64,000 nucleotides of DNA from Piscinibacter gummiphilus (GTDB lineage: Bacteria > Pseudomonadota > Gammaproteobacteria > Burkholderiales > Burkholderiaceae_C), in assembly GCF_002116905.1 (NCBI RefSeq), contig NZ_CP015118.1, positions 5,270,001 through 5,334,000 on the forward strand, read 5' to 3'. The position numbers were made by a program, and so were the translations under genes. Shown here piece by piece: positions 35,953 to 43,916 of this stretch. Position 1 is the first letter of the stretch. Every line of letters starts with the position of its first letter. The notes beneath the pieces are model-generated. The model was not told where the DNA came from. It ran no database searches and saw only the letters and a list, made by a program, of their open reading frames with translations.

Positions 35953-37323
35953 ATGGCCTCCACCCTCACCGACCGCCTGAGTCGCCTCGTCAAGACGATG
36001 CGCGGCCAGGCCCGCATCACCGAAGACAACGTCCAGGACATGCTGCGCGAAGTGCGCATGGCCCTGCTCGAGGCCGACGTGGCCCTCCCCGTGGTGCGCG
36101 ACTTCATCGCCCGGGTCAAGGAAAAGGCGCTCGGCGCCGAAGTGGTCGGCTCGCTGTCGCCGGGCCAGGCGCTCGTCGGCATCGTCAACCGCGAACTCAC
36201 CGCCACGATGGGCGAGGGGGTCTCCGACATCAACCTCGCCGCCCAGCCCCCGGCGGTGATCCTGATGGCCGGCCTGCAGGGCGCGGGCAAGACCACCACC
36301 ACGGCCAAGCTCGCCAAGCACCTGATCGAGAAGCGCAAGAAGAAGGTGCTCACGGTCTCCGCCGACGTGTACCGCCCCGCCGCCATCGAGCAGCTCAAGA
36401 CGGTGACGAAGCAGGCCGGCGCCGAGTGGTTCCCGTCCACGCCCACCGACAAGCCGGTCGACATCGCGCGCGCCGCACTCGACCACGCCCGCCGCCACTA
36501 TTTCGACGTGCTGCTGCTCGACACGGCCGGCCGCCTGGCCATCGACGAAGCGCTGATGAAGGAGATCGCCGAGCTGCACAAGGCCGTCGACCCGGTCGAG
36601 ACCCTGTTCGTCGTCGACGCCATGCAGGGCCAGGACGCCATCAACACCGCCCGTGCGTTCAAGGAAGCGCTGCCGCTCACCGGCATCGTGCTGACCAAGA
36701 CCGACGGCGACTCGCGCGGCGGTGCCGCGCTGTCGGTGCGCCAGGTCACCGGCGTGCCCATCAAGTTCGCGGGGGTCAGCGAGAAGATCGACGGCCTCGA
36801 GGTGTTCGACGCCTCGCGCCACGCCGGCCGGGTGCTCGGCATGGGCGACATCGTCGCGCTGGTCGAGGAGGTGCAGAAGGGCGTCGACGTCGCCGCGGCC
36901 CAGAAGCTCGCCGAGAAGCTCAAGTCGGGCGACAACTTCGACCTGAACGACTTCCTCTCGCAGATCAGCCAGATGAAGAAGATGGGCGGCCTCGCCGGCC
37001 TGATGGACAAGCTGCCCACGCAGATGGCCGCCAAGGCGGGCCAGGCCGACATGGACCGCGCCGAACGTGACGTGCGGCGCATGGAGGGCATCATCAACTC
37101 GATGACCCCGCTCGAACGCCGCAAGCCCGAACTGCTCAAGGCCACCCGCAAGCGCCGCATCGCCGCGGGCGCAGGCGTGCAGGTCCAGGACGTCAACCGC
37201 CTGCTCAACCAGTTCGAGCAGATGCAGGGGATGATGAAGAAGATGAAGGGCGGCGGCCTCATGAAGATGATGAAGCGCATGGGTGGCATGAAAGGCCTGG
37301 GCGGCCCGGCCGGGTTGCGCTGA
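35953..37323 (+). CDS. ffh: Signal recognition particle protein Ffh
   Basis: SRP54 GTPase of 456 residues that binds signal sequences and 4.5S RNA and targets nascent membrane proteins. The N domain begins ASTLTDRLSRLVKTMRGQAR. The G domain shows GLQGAGKTTTTAKLA, LLLDTAGRLAID and LTKTDGDSRGG. The C-terminal methionine-rich M domain ends MKKMKGGGLMKMMKRMGGM. All parts are present. Its membrane receptor FtsY is encoded 1.4 kb away on the opposite strand. No 4.5S RNA gene was found in the window. Confidence 0.97.
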   Translation: MASTLTDRLSRLVKTMRGQARITEDNVQDMLREVRMALLEADVALPVVRDFIARVKEKALGAEVVGSLSPGQALVGIVNRELTATMGEGVSDINLAAQPPAVILMAGLQGAGKTTTTAKLAKHLIEKRKKKVLTVSADVYRPAAIEQLKTVTKQAGAEWFPSTPTDKPVDIARAALDHARRHYFDVLLLDTAGRLAIDEALMKEIAELHKAVDPVETLFVVDAMQGQDAINTARAFKEALPLTGIVLTKTDGDSRGGAALSVRQVTGVPIKFAGVSEKIDGLEVFDASRHAGRVLGMGDIVALVEEVQKGVDVAAAQKLAEKLKSGDNFDLNDFLSQISQMKKMGGLAGLMDKLPTQMAAKAGQADMDRAERDVRRMEGIINSMTPLERRKPELLKATRKRRIAAGAGVQVQDVNRLLNQFEQMQGMMKKMKGGGLMKMMKRMGGMKGLGGPAGLR

Positions 37324-37408
37324 CGTGACATTTGCACGCACTTACCGCAATTGACCGCGCGTTCATCGAACGTTAAGGTTACCCATTCCCCCCTAACGAC
37401 GACGTGAG

Positions 37409-38146
37409 ATGGAACTGCTGATCATTGCGGGGCTCGTGCTGCTGGTCGCCCTGCTGGTGCTGGTGCAACGGGCACGCCGCCCCGCTGCGCCCGCCCAGCG
37501 CAAGCCGAAGGGCCAGAAGGCCCGTGGCATGGACGCCCTCGACACGGTGGCCGGCTGGCCGCCCCAGGCCACGCGCGTGCTCACCCCGGCCGAACGCAAG
37601 GCCTGGTTCGTGCTGCGCACCGCCCTGCCCGACCACATGATCCTGGCGCAGGTGCCGCTGTCGCGGTTCATGAAGGTGCCCACCCGCAACTCGTATTCCG
37701 AGTGGCTGCGCCGCGTGGGGCTGAAATCGGTCGACATCGTCGTGTGCGATGCCGCGTCGCAGGTCATCGCCGTCGTTGACGTGCGCGCCGAGGACGGCAA
37801 GGAAAGCAGCCGCGCCCGCCAGCGCCACGCCCGCGTGGACCGGGTCATCGCCGCGGCGAACATCCCGATGCACGTCTGGTACGAGGACTCCATTCCCACG
37901 CCGGCCGCGGCCCGCGATCTGATCCTGGCGCCCGCCAAGGGGGCCGCGGAAGACGCCTCCGCCGCACCCGTGCCGCCGCGCCTCAACGACCCCATCGAGG
38001 CCGACGCCATGCTGGACGCCGAAATGGAACAGCGCGATCCGCCGCCGTCCACCTGGTTCGACAACCTCGACTCGGCGGCGGTGCCGCTCGGCAACGTGCC
38101 GGCACCTCGCGCCGGGGCGGGGGCGCCGCAGCCGCGCAAGGGCTGA
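37409..38146 (+). CDS. DUF2726 domain protein
   Basis: 245-residue protein with an N-terminal membrane helix (LLIIAGLVLLVALLVLV), a basic segment (RARRPAAPAQRKPKGQKARG), and a DUF2726 domain over about residues 55-165, with LTPAERKAWFVLRTALPD, SVDIVVCDAASQVIAVVDV and RARQRHARVDRVIAAA. DUF2726 resembles restriction-endonuclease-like folds seen in nuclease or topoisomerase-associated proteins, but activity here is unproven. The C-terminus is low-complexity. It follows ffh by 85 bp and is followed by the hairpin-rich repeat element. Confidence 0.82.
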   Translation: MELLIIAGLVLLVALLVLVQRARRPAAPAQRKPKGQKARGMDALDTVAGWPPQATRVLTPAERKAWFVLRTALPDHMILAQVPLSRFMKVPTRNSYSEWLRRVGLKSVDIVVCDAASQVIAVVDVRAEDGKESSRARQRHARVDRVIAAANIPMHVWYEDSIPTPAAARDLILAPAKGAAEDASAAPVPPRLNDPIEADAMLDAEMEQRDPPPSTWFDNLDSAAVPLGNVPAPRAGAGAPQPRKG

Positions 38147-38174
38147 GAGACGCTTCTCCAACACCCGAAAACAC

Positions 38175-38720
38175 GTCATCCCGGCGCAGGCCCATTGCTG
38201 TCCGGGGAAAATCGGCGCGCTTGCGGCGACTCGATCGACACCGTCGGCTCGCCCACGTCGAACCTGTCCCTGGCAGCACATCGCCGCAGGCGATGTGCGC
38301 CTCCTCGAGCACGATGCGAAGCGAGCCCGGGGCTCTTCACCCCCCGTTGGAGGCGTCGAGGAGCGCAGCGGCTTGGGGTCGCCGCCGCGCAGCGGCGGCC
38401 GAGCCCACTTGTTTGAGCCCGTCAGGGCGAGTTGTGGGCGAAGCCCCAAGCCGCGAGCACCGCAGAGCAGTCCTGACCGGCGCAGCCGGGCAGGACCGCC
38501 AGATCGGGGGCGCTCTTTGCCCACTTTCTCGCGTGAGAAAGTGGGTCGGCTGCCGGGCCGAGACCCGGCGCGGCCTCTCCCAAAGAGAAATCTCCACGCC
38601 AGATCACTCGATGCCACGCACGCTCAACGCCCCCAGTGGGTCCCGGCCTTCGCCGGGATGACGAGTGTTTTGAGGTCGTCTCGCTTCCCCCGGACAGCAG
38701 TGGGCGCAGGCCGGGATGAC
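38175..38720. repeat. 546-bp hairpin-rich element bounded by inverted repeats
   Basis: The gap between the DUF2726 gene and ftsY holds no gene. Its ends are 33-nt imperfect inverted repeats (GTCATCCCGG...TGCTGTCCGGGG at 38175-38207 and the reverse at 38688-38720). Inside are perfect dyads: GCACATCGCC/GGCGATGTGC (38276-38298), GCCGCCGC/GCGGCGGC (38381-38399), a TCCTG-CCGGC/GCCGG-CAGGA stem (38471-38495), and CCCACTTTCTC/GAGAAAGTGGG (38520-38545). The first three have a GCA loop. A REP-like palindrome sits near the right end. It could be a non-autonomous MITE-like unit or a stack of extragenic palindromes. Short frames across it are not credible genes. Confidence 0.7.
38634..38666. repeat. REP-like palindrome, copy 2
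   Basis: Matches copy 1 at 23543-23575 over 33 nt with about three changes: CAGTGGGTCCCGGC, then CTTCGCCGGGATGACGAGT. The changes weaken the palindrome (CCCGGCC-TT-CGCCGGG). It lies inside the larger inverted-repeat element. Confidence 0.75.
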
Positions 38721-38741
38721 ATCGTTCGGGGGACTGCCTGA

Positions 38742-39965
38742 TCAGCTCAGGACGGCCTGGGCGAACTCACGCGCGCTGAAGGTCTGCAGGTCTTCCAGCT
38801 TCTCACCCACGCCCACGAAGTACACCGGGACGGGCCGCTCGCGCGCGATGGCCGCCAGCACCCCACCCTTCGCCGTGCCATCGAGCTTCGTGATGATCAG
38901 CCCGGTGAGCTGAAGCGCATCGTCGAACGCCTTGACCTGCTGCAGCGCGTTTTGCCCGGTGTTGCCGTCGACCACCAGCAGCACCTCGTGCGGCGCCCCG
39001 TCCTGGGCCTTGCCGATCACGCGCTTGATCTTCTTCAGCTCCTCCATCAGGTGGAGCTGCGTGGGCAGGCGGCCCGCGGTGTCGGCGATCACCACGTCGC
39101 AGCCGCGGGACTTGCCCGCCACCACGGCATCGAAGCTCACCGACGACGGATCGCCGCTTTCCTGCGACACGATCTCCACCGCCACGGCCGGCGCACCCGG
39201 CTTGTCGGCGCGGTCGGCCCACACCGCGAGCTGCTCGCGGGCGGCGGCGCGGAACGTGTCGGCCGCAGCCAGCAACACCTTCTGACCGCCGTCGGCCAGA
39301 TGGCGCGTGAGCTTGCCGATGCTCGTCGTCTTGCCGGCACCGTTGACCCCCACCACCATCATCACGGTGGGCGTGGCCTCGCCGATCTCGAGCGGCTTCT
39401 CGAGGGGCGCCAGCAGGTCGGTGATGGCATCGGCCAGCAGCCCCTTCACCGCGGCCGGGTCGGTGGCCTTCGCCTCCTTCACCCGCCACTTCAGGTCCTT
39501 CAGCAGGAACTCCGTGGCCTTGACGCCGGCGTCCGCCATGAGCAGCGCGGCCTCGAGGTCTTCATAGAGGGCATCGTCGATCTGCGTGCCGGTGAACACC
39601 TGCGTGATGCTGGAGCCGGTCTTGCGCAGCCCGGTGCGCAGCTTGTCGAGCCAGGTGCGGCGTTCGGCCACGGCTTCGGCGGACACCGGTGGTTCGGCGG
39701 GCACGGGTGCCGGAACCGGAACCGGAGCCGGGGCCTGAACCGGGACCGGCGCAGCGACCACGGGCGCGGGGGCCGGCGCCGGAATGACGGGGGCGGCCGG
39801 CGCAGGCGCGGGCGCGGGCGTGGCCTCGACGGGCGTGTCCCCCAGTCCGATGCCACTGCGCAGCCGGTCGACCCAGCTGCGCTTCTCCTCCCCCGTGTCG
39901 ACGGCGGGCGCGGCGGCCGGCGGCGCGTCGGACGGGGGGGATTTCTTCTTGAAAAAACTGAACAT
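38742..39965 (-). CDS. ftsY: SRP receptor FtsY
   Basis: Membrane-associated SRP GTPase of 407 residues that receives Ffh-ribosome complexes. A Pro/Ala-rich N-terminal A region (about residues 10-100) with repeated PAPAPAP runs leads into the NG domain. Motifs are VVGVNGAGKTTSIGKL, the DTFRAAAREQL loop, VIADTAGRLPTQLHL and ITKLDGTAKGGVLAA. It starts MFSFFKKKSPP, a basic amphipathic start suited to lipid contact. The 74 bp to the tRNA gene presumably hold divergent promoters. Confidence 0.97.
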   Translation of the reverse strand: MFSFFKKKSPPSDAPPAAAPAVDTGEEKRSWVDRLRSGIGLGDTPVEATPAPAPAPAAPVIPAPAPAPVVAAPVPVQAPAPVPVPAPVPAEPPVSAEAVAERRTWLDKLRTGLRKTGSSITQVFTGTQIDDALYEDLEAALLMADAGVKATEFLLKDLKWRVKEAKATDPAAVKGLLADAITDLLAPLEKPLEIGEATPTVMMVVGVNGAGKTTSIGKLTRHLADGGQKVLLAAADTFRAAAREQLAVWADRADKPGAPAVAVEIVSQESGDPSSVSFDAVVAGKSRGCDVVIADTAGRLPTQLHLMEELKKIKRVIGKAQDGAPHEVLLVVDGNTGQNALQQVKAFDDALQLTGLIITKLDGTAKGGVLAAIARERPVPVYFVGVGEKLEDLQTFSAREFAQAVLS

Positions 39966-40023
39966 GTGAAATGCTTGGATGAGACCCGAGACGAGAGAGT
40001 AGCCGAGTCCCCGATTGCGTGGT

Positions 40024-40029
40024 TATAAT
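40024..40029 (+). promoter_or_regulatory. -10 box of the tRNA-Met promoter
   Basis: A perfect TATAAT hexamer ends 10 bases before the tRNA. The -35 region is poorly defined. G-rich TGAGGC follows the -10 as an initial transcribed region. Confidence 0.65.
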
Positions 40030-40039
40030 GTGAGGCTTA

Positions 40040-40116
<77 letters not shown>

Positions 40117-40124
40117 AACAACGC

Positions 40125-40154
40125 AAGAGCCACCTTCGGGTGGCTCTTTGCTTT
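40125..40154 (+). terminator. Intrinsic terminator after tRNA-Met
   Basis: AAGAGCCACC pairs with GGTGGCTCTT over 10 bp with a stable TTCG tetraloop, followed by TGCTTT. It starts 8 bases after the CCA end. It may also serve the opposite gene, whose stop is 6 bp further. Confidence 0.85.
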
Positions 40155-40159
40155 GGGGC

Positions 40160-41074
40160 TCACCCTTCGCACAGCGGGCGCAGCACGTCCGCACGCGACT
40201 GTGTCCAGCAGGTGAAGTCCATCAGGCCCGGGTGCAACGCCCGCGCCACATCGGGCGAACGGGCCGCGCCATAGCGGGCCTCGTCGTGCTGCTGATGGGC
40301 GAAGCAGCCCGCCATCTCGAAGGCGCCCGGGAACGGCTGCCGACCGAAGTCCTCGACCGGCATCGGGTCGTGTCGCACGCGCTCGCCCAGCGCGTGCGAC
40401 AGCACGTCGGCCATCTGCGCCCCCGTCAACTGTGCGGCGGCCAGGCCGATGCGCTGCCCCACGCAGGCCGGCCCCTGGTTGAACAGCGCGGCCACGCAAC
40501 CGCCGATGTCCTCCGCCGCGATGCCGCACAACCGGGCCCCGCCGATGGGCAGGCGCCAGCGCAGCTTGCCGTCCGCCTCGCGGCGCGGGTGCAGGCCCAG
40601 CTGGATCAGGTTGTCCCAATAGAAGGACGGCAGCACGAACGTGGTCGGCAGGCTGCGGAAGAACGTGTCGGCCTGGCCCTTGGCATCCATCTGCGGCACA
40701 CGCCACGCGGCCGCGCCGCCGCGGGTGTCCTCCTGCGTGGACCAGACGATGTGCTGAACGCCGGCCCGGGCCGCGGCCTCGGCGAGCGCGGCCGCCTGGC
40801 GCAGTTCGCGTTCGGGGCTGAAGTGTTCCCAGAAGTCGGTGACACCGAAGAGACCCCAGGCCCCCTCGAGCGCACCGGCCAGCGTGCCGGGACAGTCGAG
40901 GTCCGCGGCCACGACCTCGGCGCCGGCCTGGGCCAGCGCACGCGCGGCGCGCTCGCCGGGCCGCCGGGTCAGCGCCCGCACGGCGAAGCGCTGCGCCGGG
41001 TCGCGCAGCAGCGCACGCACGAGGCCGCCGCCTTGTGCGCCGGTGGCACCGACCACGGCGATGAGCGGCCTCAT
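40160..41074 (-). CDS. NmrA-like NAD(P)-binding protein
   Basis: 304-residue atypical short-chain dehydrogenase of the NmrA/HSCARG type. The nucleotide loop VVGATGAQGGGLVRALL is at the very N-terminus when translation starts at 41074 (MRPLIAVVGATG); an upstream ATG at 41131 would add 19 unconserved residues. Further features are VVAADLDCPGTLAGAL and VWSTQED. The usual Tyr-Lys catalytic pair of true reductases is not obvious, so a redox-sensing or regulatory role is possible. It lies downstream of the MalT-like regulator on the same strand, 145 bp away. Confidence 0.85.
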   Translation of the reverse strand: MRPLIAVVGATGAQGGGLVRALLRDPAQRFAVRALTRRPGERAARALAQAGAEVVAADLDCPGTLAGALEGAWGLFGVTDFWEHFSPERELRQAAALAEAAARAGVQHIVWSTQEDTRGGAAAWRVPQMDAKGQADTFFRSLPTTFVLPSFYWDNLIQLGLHPRREADGKLRWRLPIGGARLCGIAAEDIGGCVAALFNQGPACVGQRIGLAAAQLTGAQMADVLSHALGERVRHDPMPVEDFGRQPFPGAFEMAGCFAHQQHDEARYGAARSPDVARALHPGLMDFTCWTQSRADVLRPLCEG

Positions 41075-41219
41075 CGCGGCCGCGCCGGCAGGTGGGAGAG
41101 AGGGCCGAGTCGGATCATGGGAAGGCTCCATCGTGGGTGTCGATGGCGTCCATCTTGGGCATCGCCGGCTGCGGCGGCATCGCTCGGTGGAGCCATGCGG
41201 CAGCCCGCGAAGGCGCAGT

Positions 41220-43859
41220 TCAGCGCCGGAGCCACCAGGCCGCCGCCTGCGTGCGGCTTTCGAGGGCGAGCTTGGTCAGGATGTTCGCGACGTGGCGCTT
41301 GACCGTGTGCAGGCTGAGGTCGAGCGCGCGGGCGATGAGCTTGTTGCTCTGGCCCTCGGCGAGCAGCGCCAGCACCTCGCGCTCGCGCAACGACAGCGGA
41401 TCGTCCTCGAGCGGCATCGTGTCGGCCGGCAGGCTCTCGCTCTCTCCCTGCCATGCCGACAGGCGGCGGCGCAGCCGGGCCTGTGCCGCGGGCGGGCAGC
41501 GAAGGCGGGATGCCAGCGCCTCCCACAGCGGGTACAACCGGCCGGACGGCTCCAGCAGCAAGCCGAGGCCTTCGTCGTCGATGGCCTCCGACAACACCTC
41601 GTCCAGCGCCTCGGCCGCGGCATCCGGCTCGCCCTGCGCGGCACGGCACACGGCCAGCGCGAACCGCGCATCGCCCATGAAGGCCGGCAGCCGGCCGCCG
41701 CCTTGCAGCACCACCGCGCGCTCCAGCCATTGCCGTGCGACGGCGAGGTCACCGCGCAGCAGCGCCAGCTGTCCCTGGACCAGCGCCGCACCGGTGTCCA
41801 GCACCGGCCACTCCCGCGTCGAACGCGGCCGGACCAGTTCGGGCAACAGCGTGGCGAGCCCGTCGGCATCCTCCGCGCGCCAATGGAGGCGGGCCTGCGC
41901 ATGGAGGTAGGTGCGCCGCCAGCCCTGGCTGTAGCCGGGGGTCATCATGCCCGGCACCTGCGCGATGCTGGCCAGCGCCTCGGTGCCGAACCCCTGCGCG
42001 GCCAGGTGCAGGCTGTGCAGGTGCAGCGCGCTGATGCCCAGCATCACGTCACCGGGCAGGTGGCGCTGCCGCTGCAGCAGGAGCTGCAGCGCCTCGCGCG
42101 CCGAACCGGGTTCGCCGTGCCAGAAGGCCAGCCAGGCGTCCAGCGCCGGCACGTGCACCTCGTCCACCCGGTCGCCGCGGCACAGCTGCCGCAGCCGCGC
42201 CATCAGCGGCCGCGTGCCGGGCAGGCCGATGAAGTGCCCGTAGCTCATGTCCACGATGTTGGGATACCGGGCCTCGGGGGCCAGCGCGGCGTTGTCCGCC
42301 ATCGCGGACAGGCCCGCGAGCACCGCGGGCGCGTCTCCGCGCGCCACGCCGTTCCAGGCGACCAGCGAGTCGAAGAACACCTGCAGGACCGGGGGCAGCC
42401 GTGCGTCGGCCGCCGCGGTGATCGCCTCCTCGGCCCGCGCCAGGTCGCCGAGGGCGTTGTGGCATGCGCCCAGCATGCCCAGCGCGACGAAACGATCTCG
42501 CGTCTGGCCGTGGCACACGAAGGTGTCGTGGCTGCGCTGGAACTCGTCGCGCGCATGCACCCAGTCCCAGCGCGACCAGGCGCACAGGCCGCGCAGCAGC
42601 GCCGCGTCGGCCTGCGGCTCGCGCCACTCGGCGGGCAGTTGTTCGAGCCAGCGCTCGAGGCGATGGGTGCCACCGACGGCCAGCAGCCCGTCGGCCATGT
42701 GGCGCAGCGCGGCGAGCGCCTCGGCCCAGCGCCCCGCCGCGAGCCAGTGCGGCACGGCGCGCTCGGCACGGGTCTCGGCCGCGGCGGCGCGGGCATGCAG
42801 TTCCGTGGCCATCCCGGGTTCGCGGCGTTCCAGCTCGCCATGCAGGAAGTCCCGGAACAGGTCGTGGAAGCGCAGCACCGGCACCGCCTCGTCCAGCGCG
42901 CTCAGAAACAGCTGGCGCCCGAACAGCGTGTCGAGCACCGCCCTCGCGTCGGCCCGCCCGGTCACGGCCTGGCACAGCGCGGGGCTGAGTTCGGGCAGCA
43001 CGCTGCTGTGGAGCGCGAACTGCTGCAGCGGCGCGGGCAGCTCGGCCAGCACTTCCTGCGCGAAGTAGTCGAACAGATGGCGGTGGGCCGCCGGACCGAT
43101 CAGCGAAGGCAGCCCGGCGCGGTCGCGCGCGCTGCCCAGCATCAGGTGCAGGCCGGCGACCCAGCCATGGGTGCGCGCCAGCGCGGCCTGCAGCGCCTCG
43201 TCGGATGGCGCGTCCAGCCCGCGCAGCCGGCACAGGGCCTGGGCCGCGTCGAGGTCGAACTGCAGGTCCTCGAACCCCAGCTCCACGAGTTCGCCGCCCG
43301 CCCGCCAGCGTGCGAGCGACAGCGGCGGCGTGACACGGCTTCCGATGAAGACGCAGAGTTCGGGCGGTGCGCGGGCGATCAGCGTGTCGAGCAGTTGAAG
43401 CGCCGCTGCGTCGGTGACGTGGTGCAGGTCGTCCAGCACGAGGGCGATGCGTGTGTCGGGCCGGCCCCCGAGGGCATCGATCAGCGGCCCCAGCGCGGTG
43501 CGTGCAGCAGGACTCGCGTCCTGCAGCTGCGCCAGCACCGTGGCCGGTGGAACCGGCCAGGGCAGGTCCAGGGCGTCGAGGGCGCCGAACAACGCGGCGA
43601 ACAGGCGGTTGGCGTCGTTGTCCTCGGCGTCGAGCGACACCCAGACGATCTCCCGCCCCGAACCAGCCGCGAGCGCGGCGGCGAGTTGCACCAGCAGCGT
43701 CGTCTTGCCGAAGCCCGCCGGTGCCTGCACCAGCACGAGCCGGGCCTCGGCGACCTGCTCCAGCGTGCGCGCCAGCAGGACCGGGCGCGGCACGGCATCC
43801 CGGCGCGAACGCGGGATGCGGTACTTGCTGGCGCGGGCGGTCGGGATGCGGGTGTCCAT
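41220..43859 (-). CDS. MalT-type LuxR-family ATP-dependent regulator
   Basis: Large signal-transduction ATPase with numerous domains (STAND class), 879 residues. The N-terminal NTPase has Walker A APAGFGKTTLLVQLA near residue 45 and Walker B IALVLDDLHHVTD near 140. A winged-helix and TPR-like superhelix fill about 330-800 (many Ala/Leu repeats). The C-terminal LuxR DNA-binding domain is LSLREREVLALLAEGQSNKLIA. MalT-type proteins need an inducer and ATP to activate nearby genes. Same-strand neighbours are the NmrA-like gene downstream and the delta-60 lipoprotein upstream; which it controls is unknown. Confidence 0.93.
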   Translation of the reverse strand: MDTRIPTARASKYRIPRSRRDAVPRPVLLARTLEQVAEARLVLVQAPAGFGKTTLLVQLAAALAAGSGREIVWVSLDAEDNDANRLFAALFGALDALDLPWPVPPATVLAQLQDASPAARTALGPLIDALGGRPDTRIALVLDDLHHVTDAAALQLLDTLIARAPPELCVFIGSRVTPPLSLARWRAGGELVELGFEDLQFDLDAAQALCRLRGLDAPSDEALQAALARTHGWVAGLHLMLGSARDRAGLPSLIGPAAHRHLFDYFAQEVLAELPAPLQQFALHSSVLPELSPALCQAVTGRADARAVLDTLFGRQLFLSALDEAVPVLRFHDLFRDFLHGELERREPGMATELHARAAAAETRAERAVPHWLAAGRWAEALAALRHMADGLLAVGGTHRLERWLEQLPAEWREPQADAALLRGLCAWSRWDWVHARDEFQRSHDTFVCHGQTRDRFVALGMLGACHNALGDLARAEEAITAAADARLPPVLQVFFDSLVAWNGVARGDAPAVLAGLSAMADNAALAPEARYPNIVDMSYGHFIGLPGTRPLMARLRQLCRGDRVDEVHVPALDAWLAFWHGEPGSAREALQLLLQRQRHLPGDVMLGISALHLHSLHLAAQGFGTEALASIAQVPGMMTPGYSQGWRRTYLHAQARLHWRAEDADGLATLLPELVRPRSTREWPVLDTGAALVQGQLALLRGDLAVARQWLERAVVLQGGGRLPAFMGDARFALAVCRAAQGEPDAAAEALDEVLSEAIDDEGLGLLLEPSGRLYPLWEALASRLRCPPAAQARLRRRLSAWQGESESLPADTMPLEDDPLSLREREVLALLAEGQSNKLIARALDLSLHTVKRHVANILTKLALESRTQAAAWWLRR

Positions 43860-43916
43860 GCGGGGCGGCGGCGGGCGAGCTGATTCTAGGGAACTGCGCC
43901 GCGCCCGGGACCCGGC

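Noticed and set aside
37409..38146. DUF2726 gene as a restriction or defence nuclease
   Set aside because: The domain is only distantly reminiscent of nuclease folds; there is a membrane anchor, no methylase or helicase partner, and the neighbours are SRP genes.
38295..38741. Several frames in the 38.2-38.7 kb element, including a FSREKVG-type peptide
   Set aside because: The peptide comes from the 11-bp hairpin itself. All frames overlap palindromes and lack protein character.
40839..43883. 1014-codon plus-strand open frame antisense to the MalT-like gene
   Set aside because: Opposite strand encodes a protein with Walker A and LuxR motifs; this frame has none.
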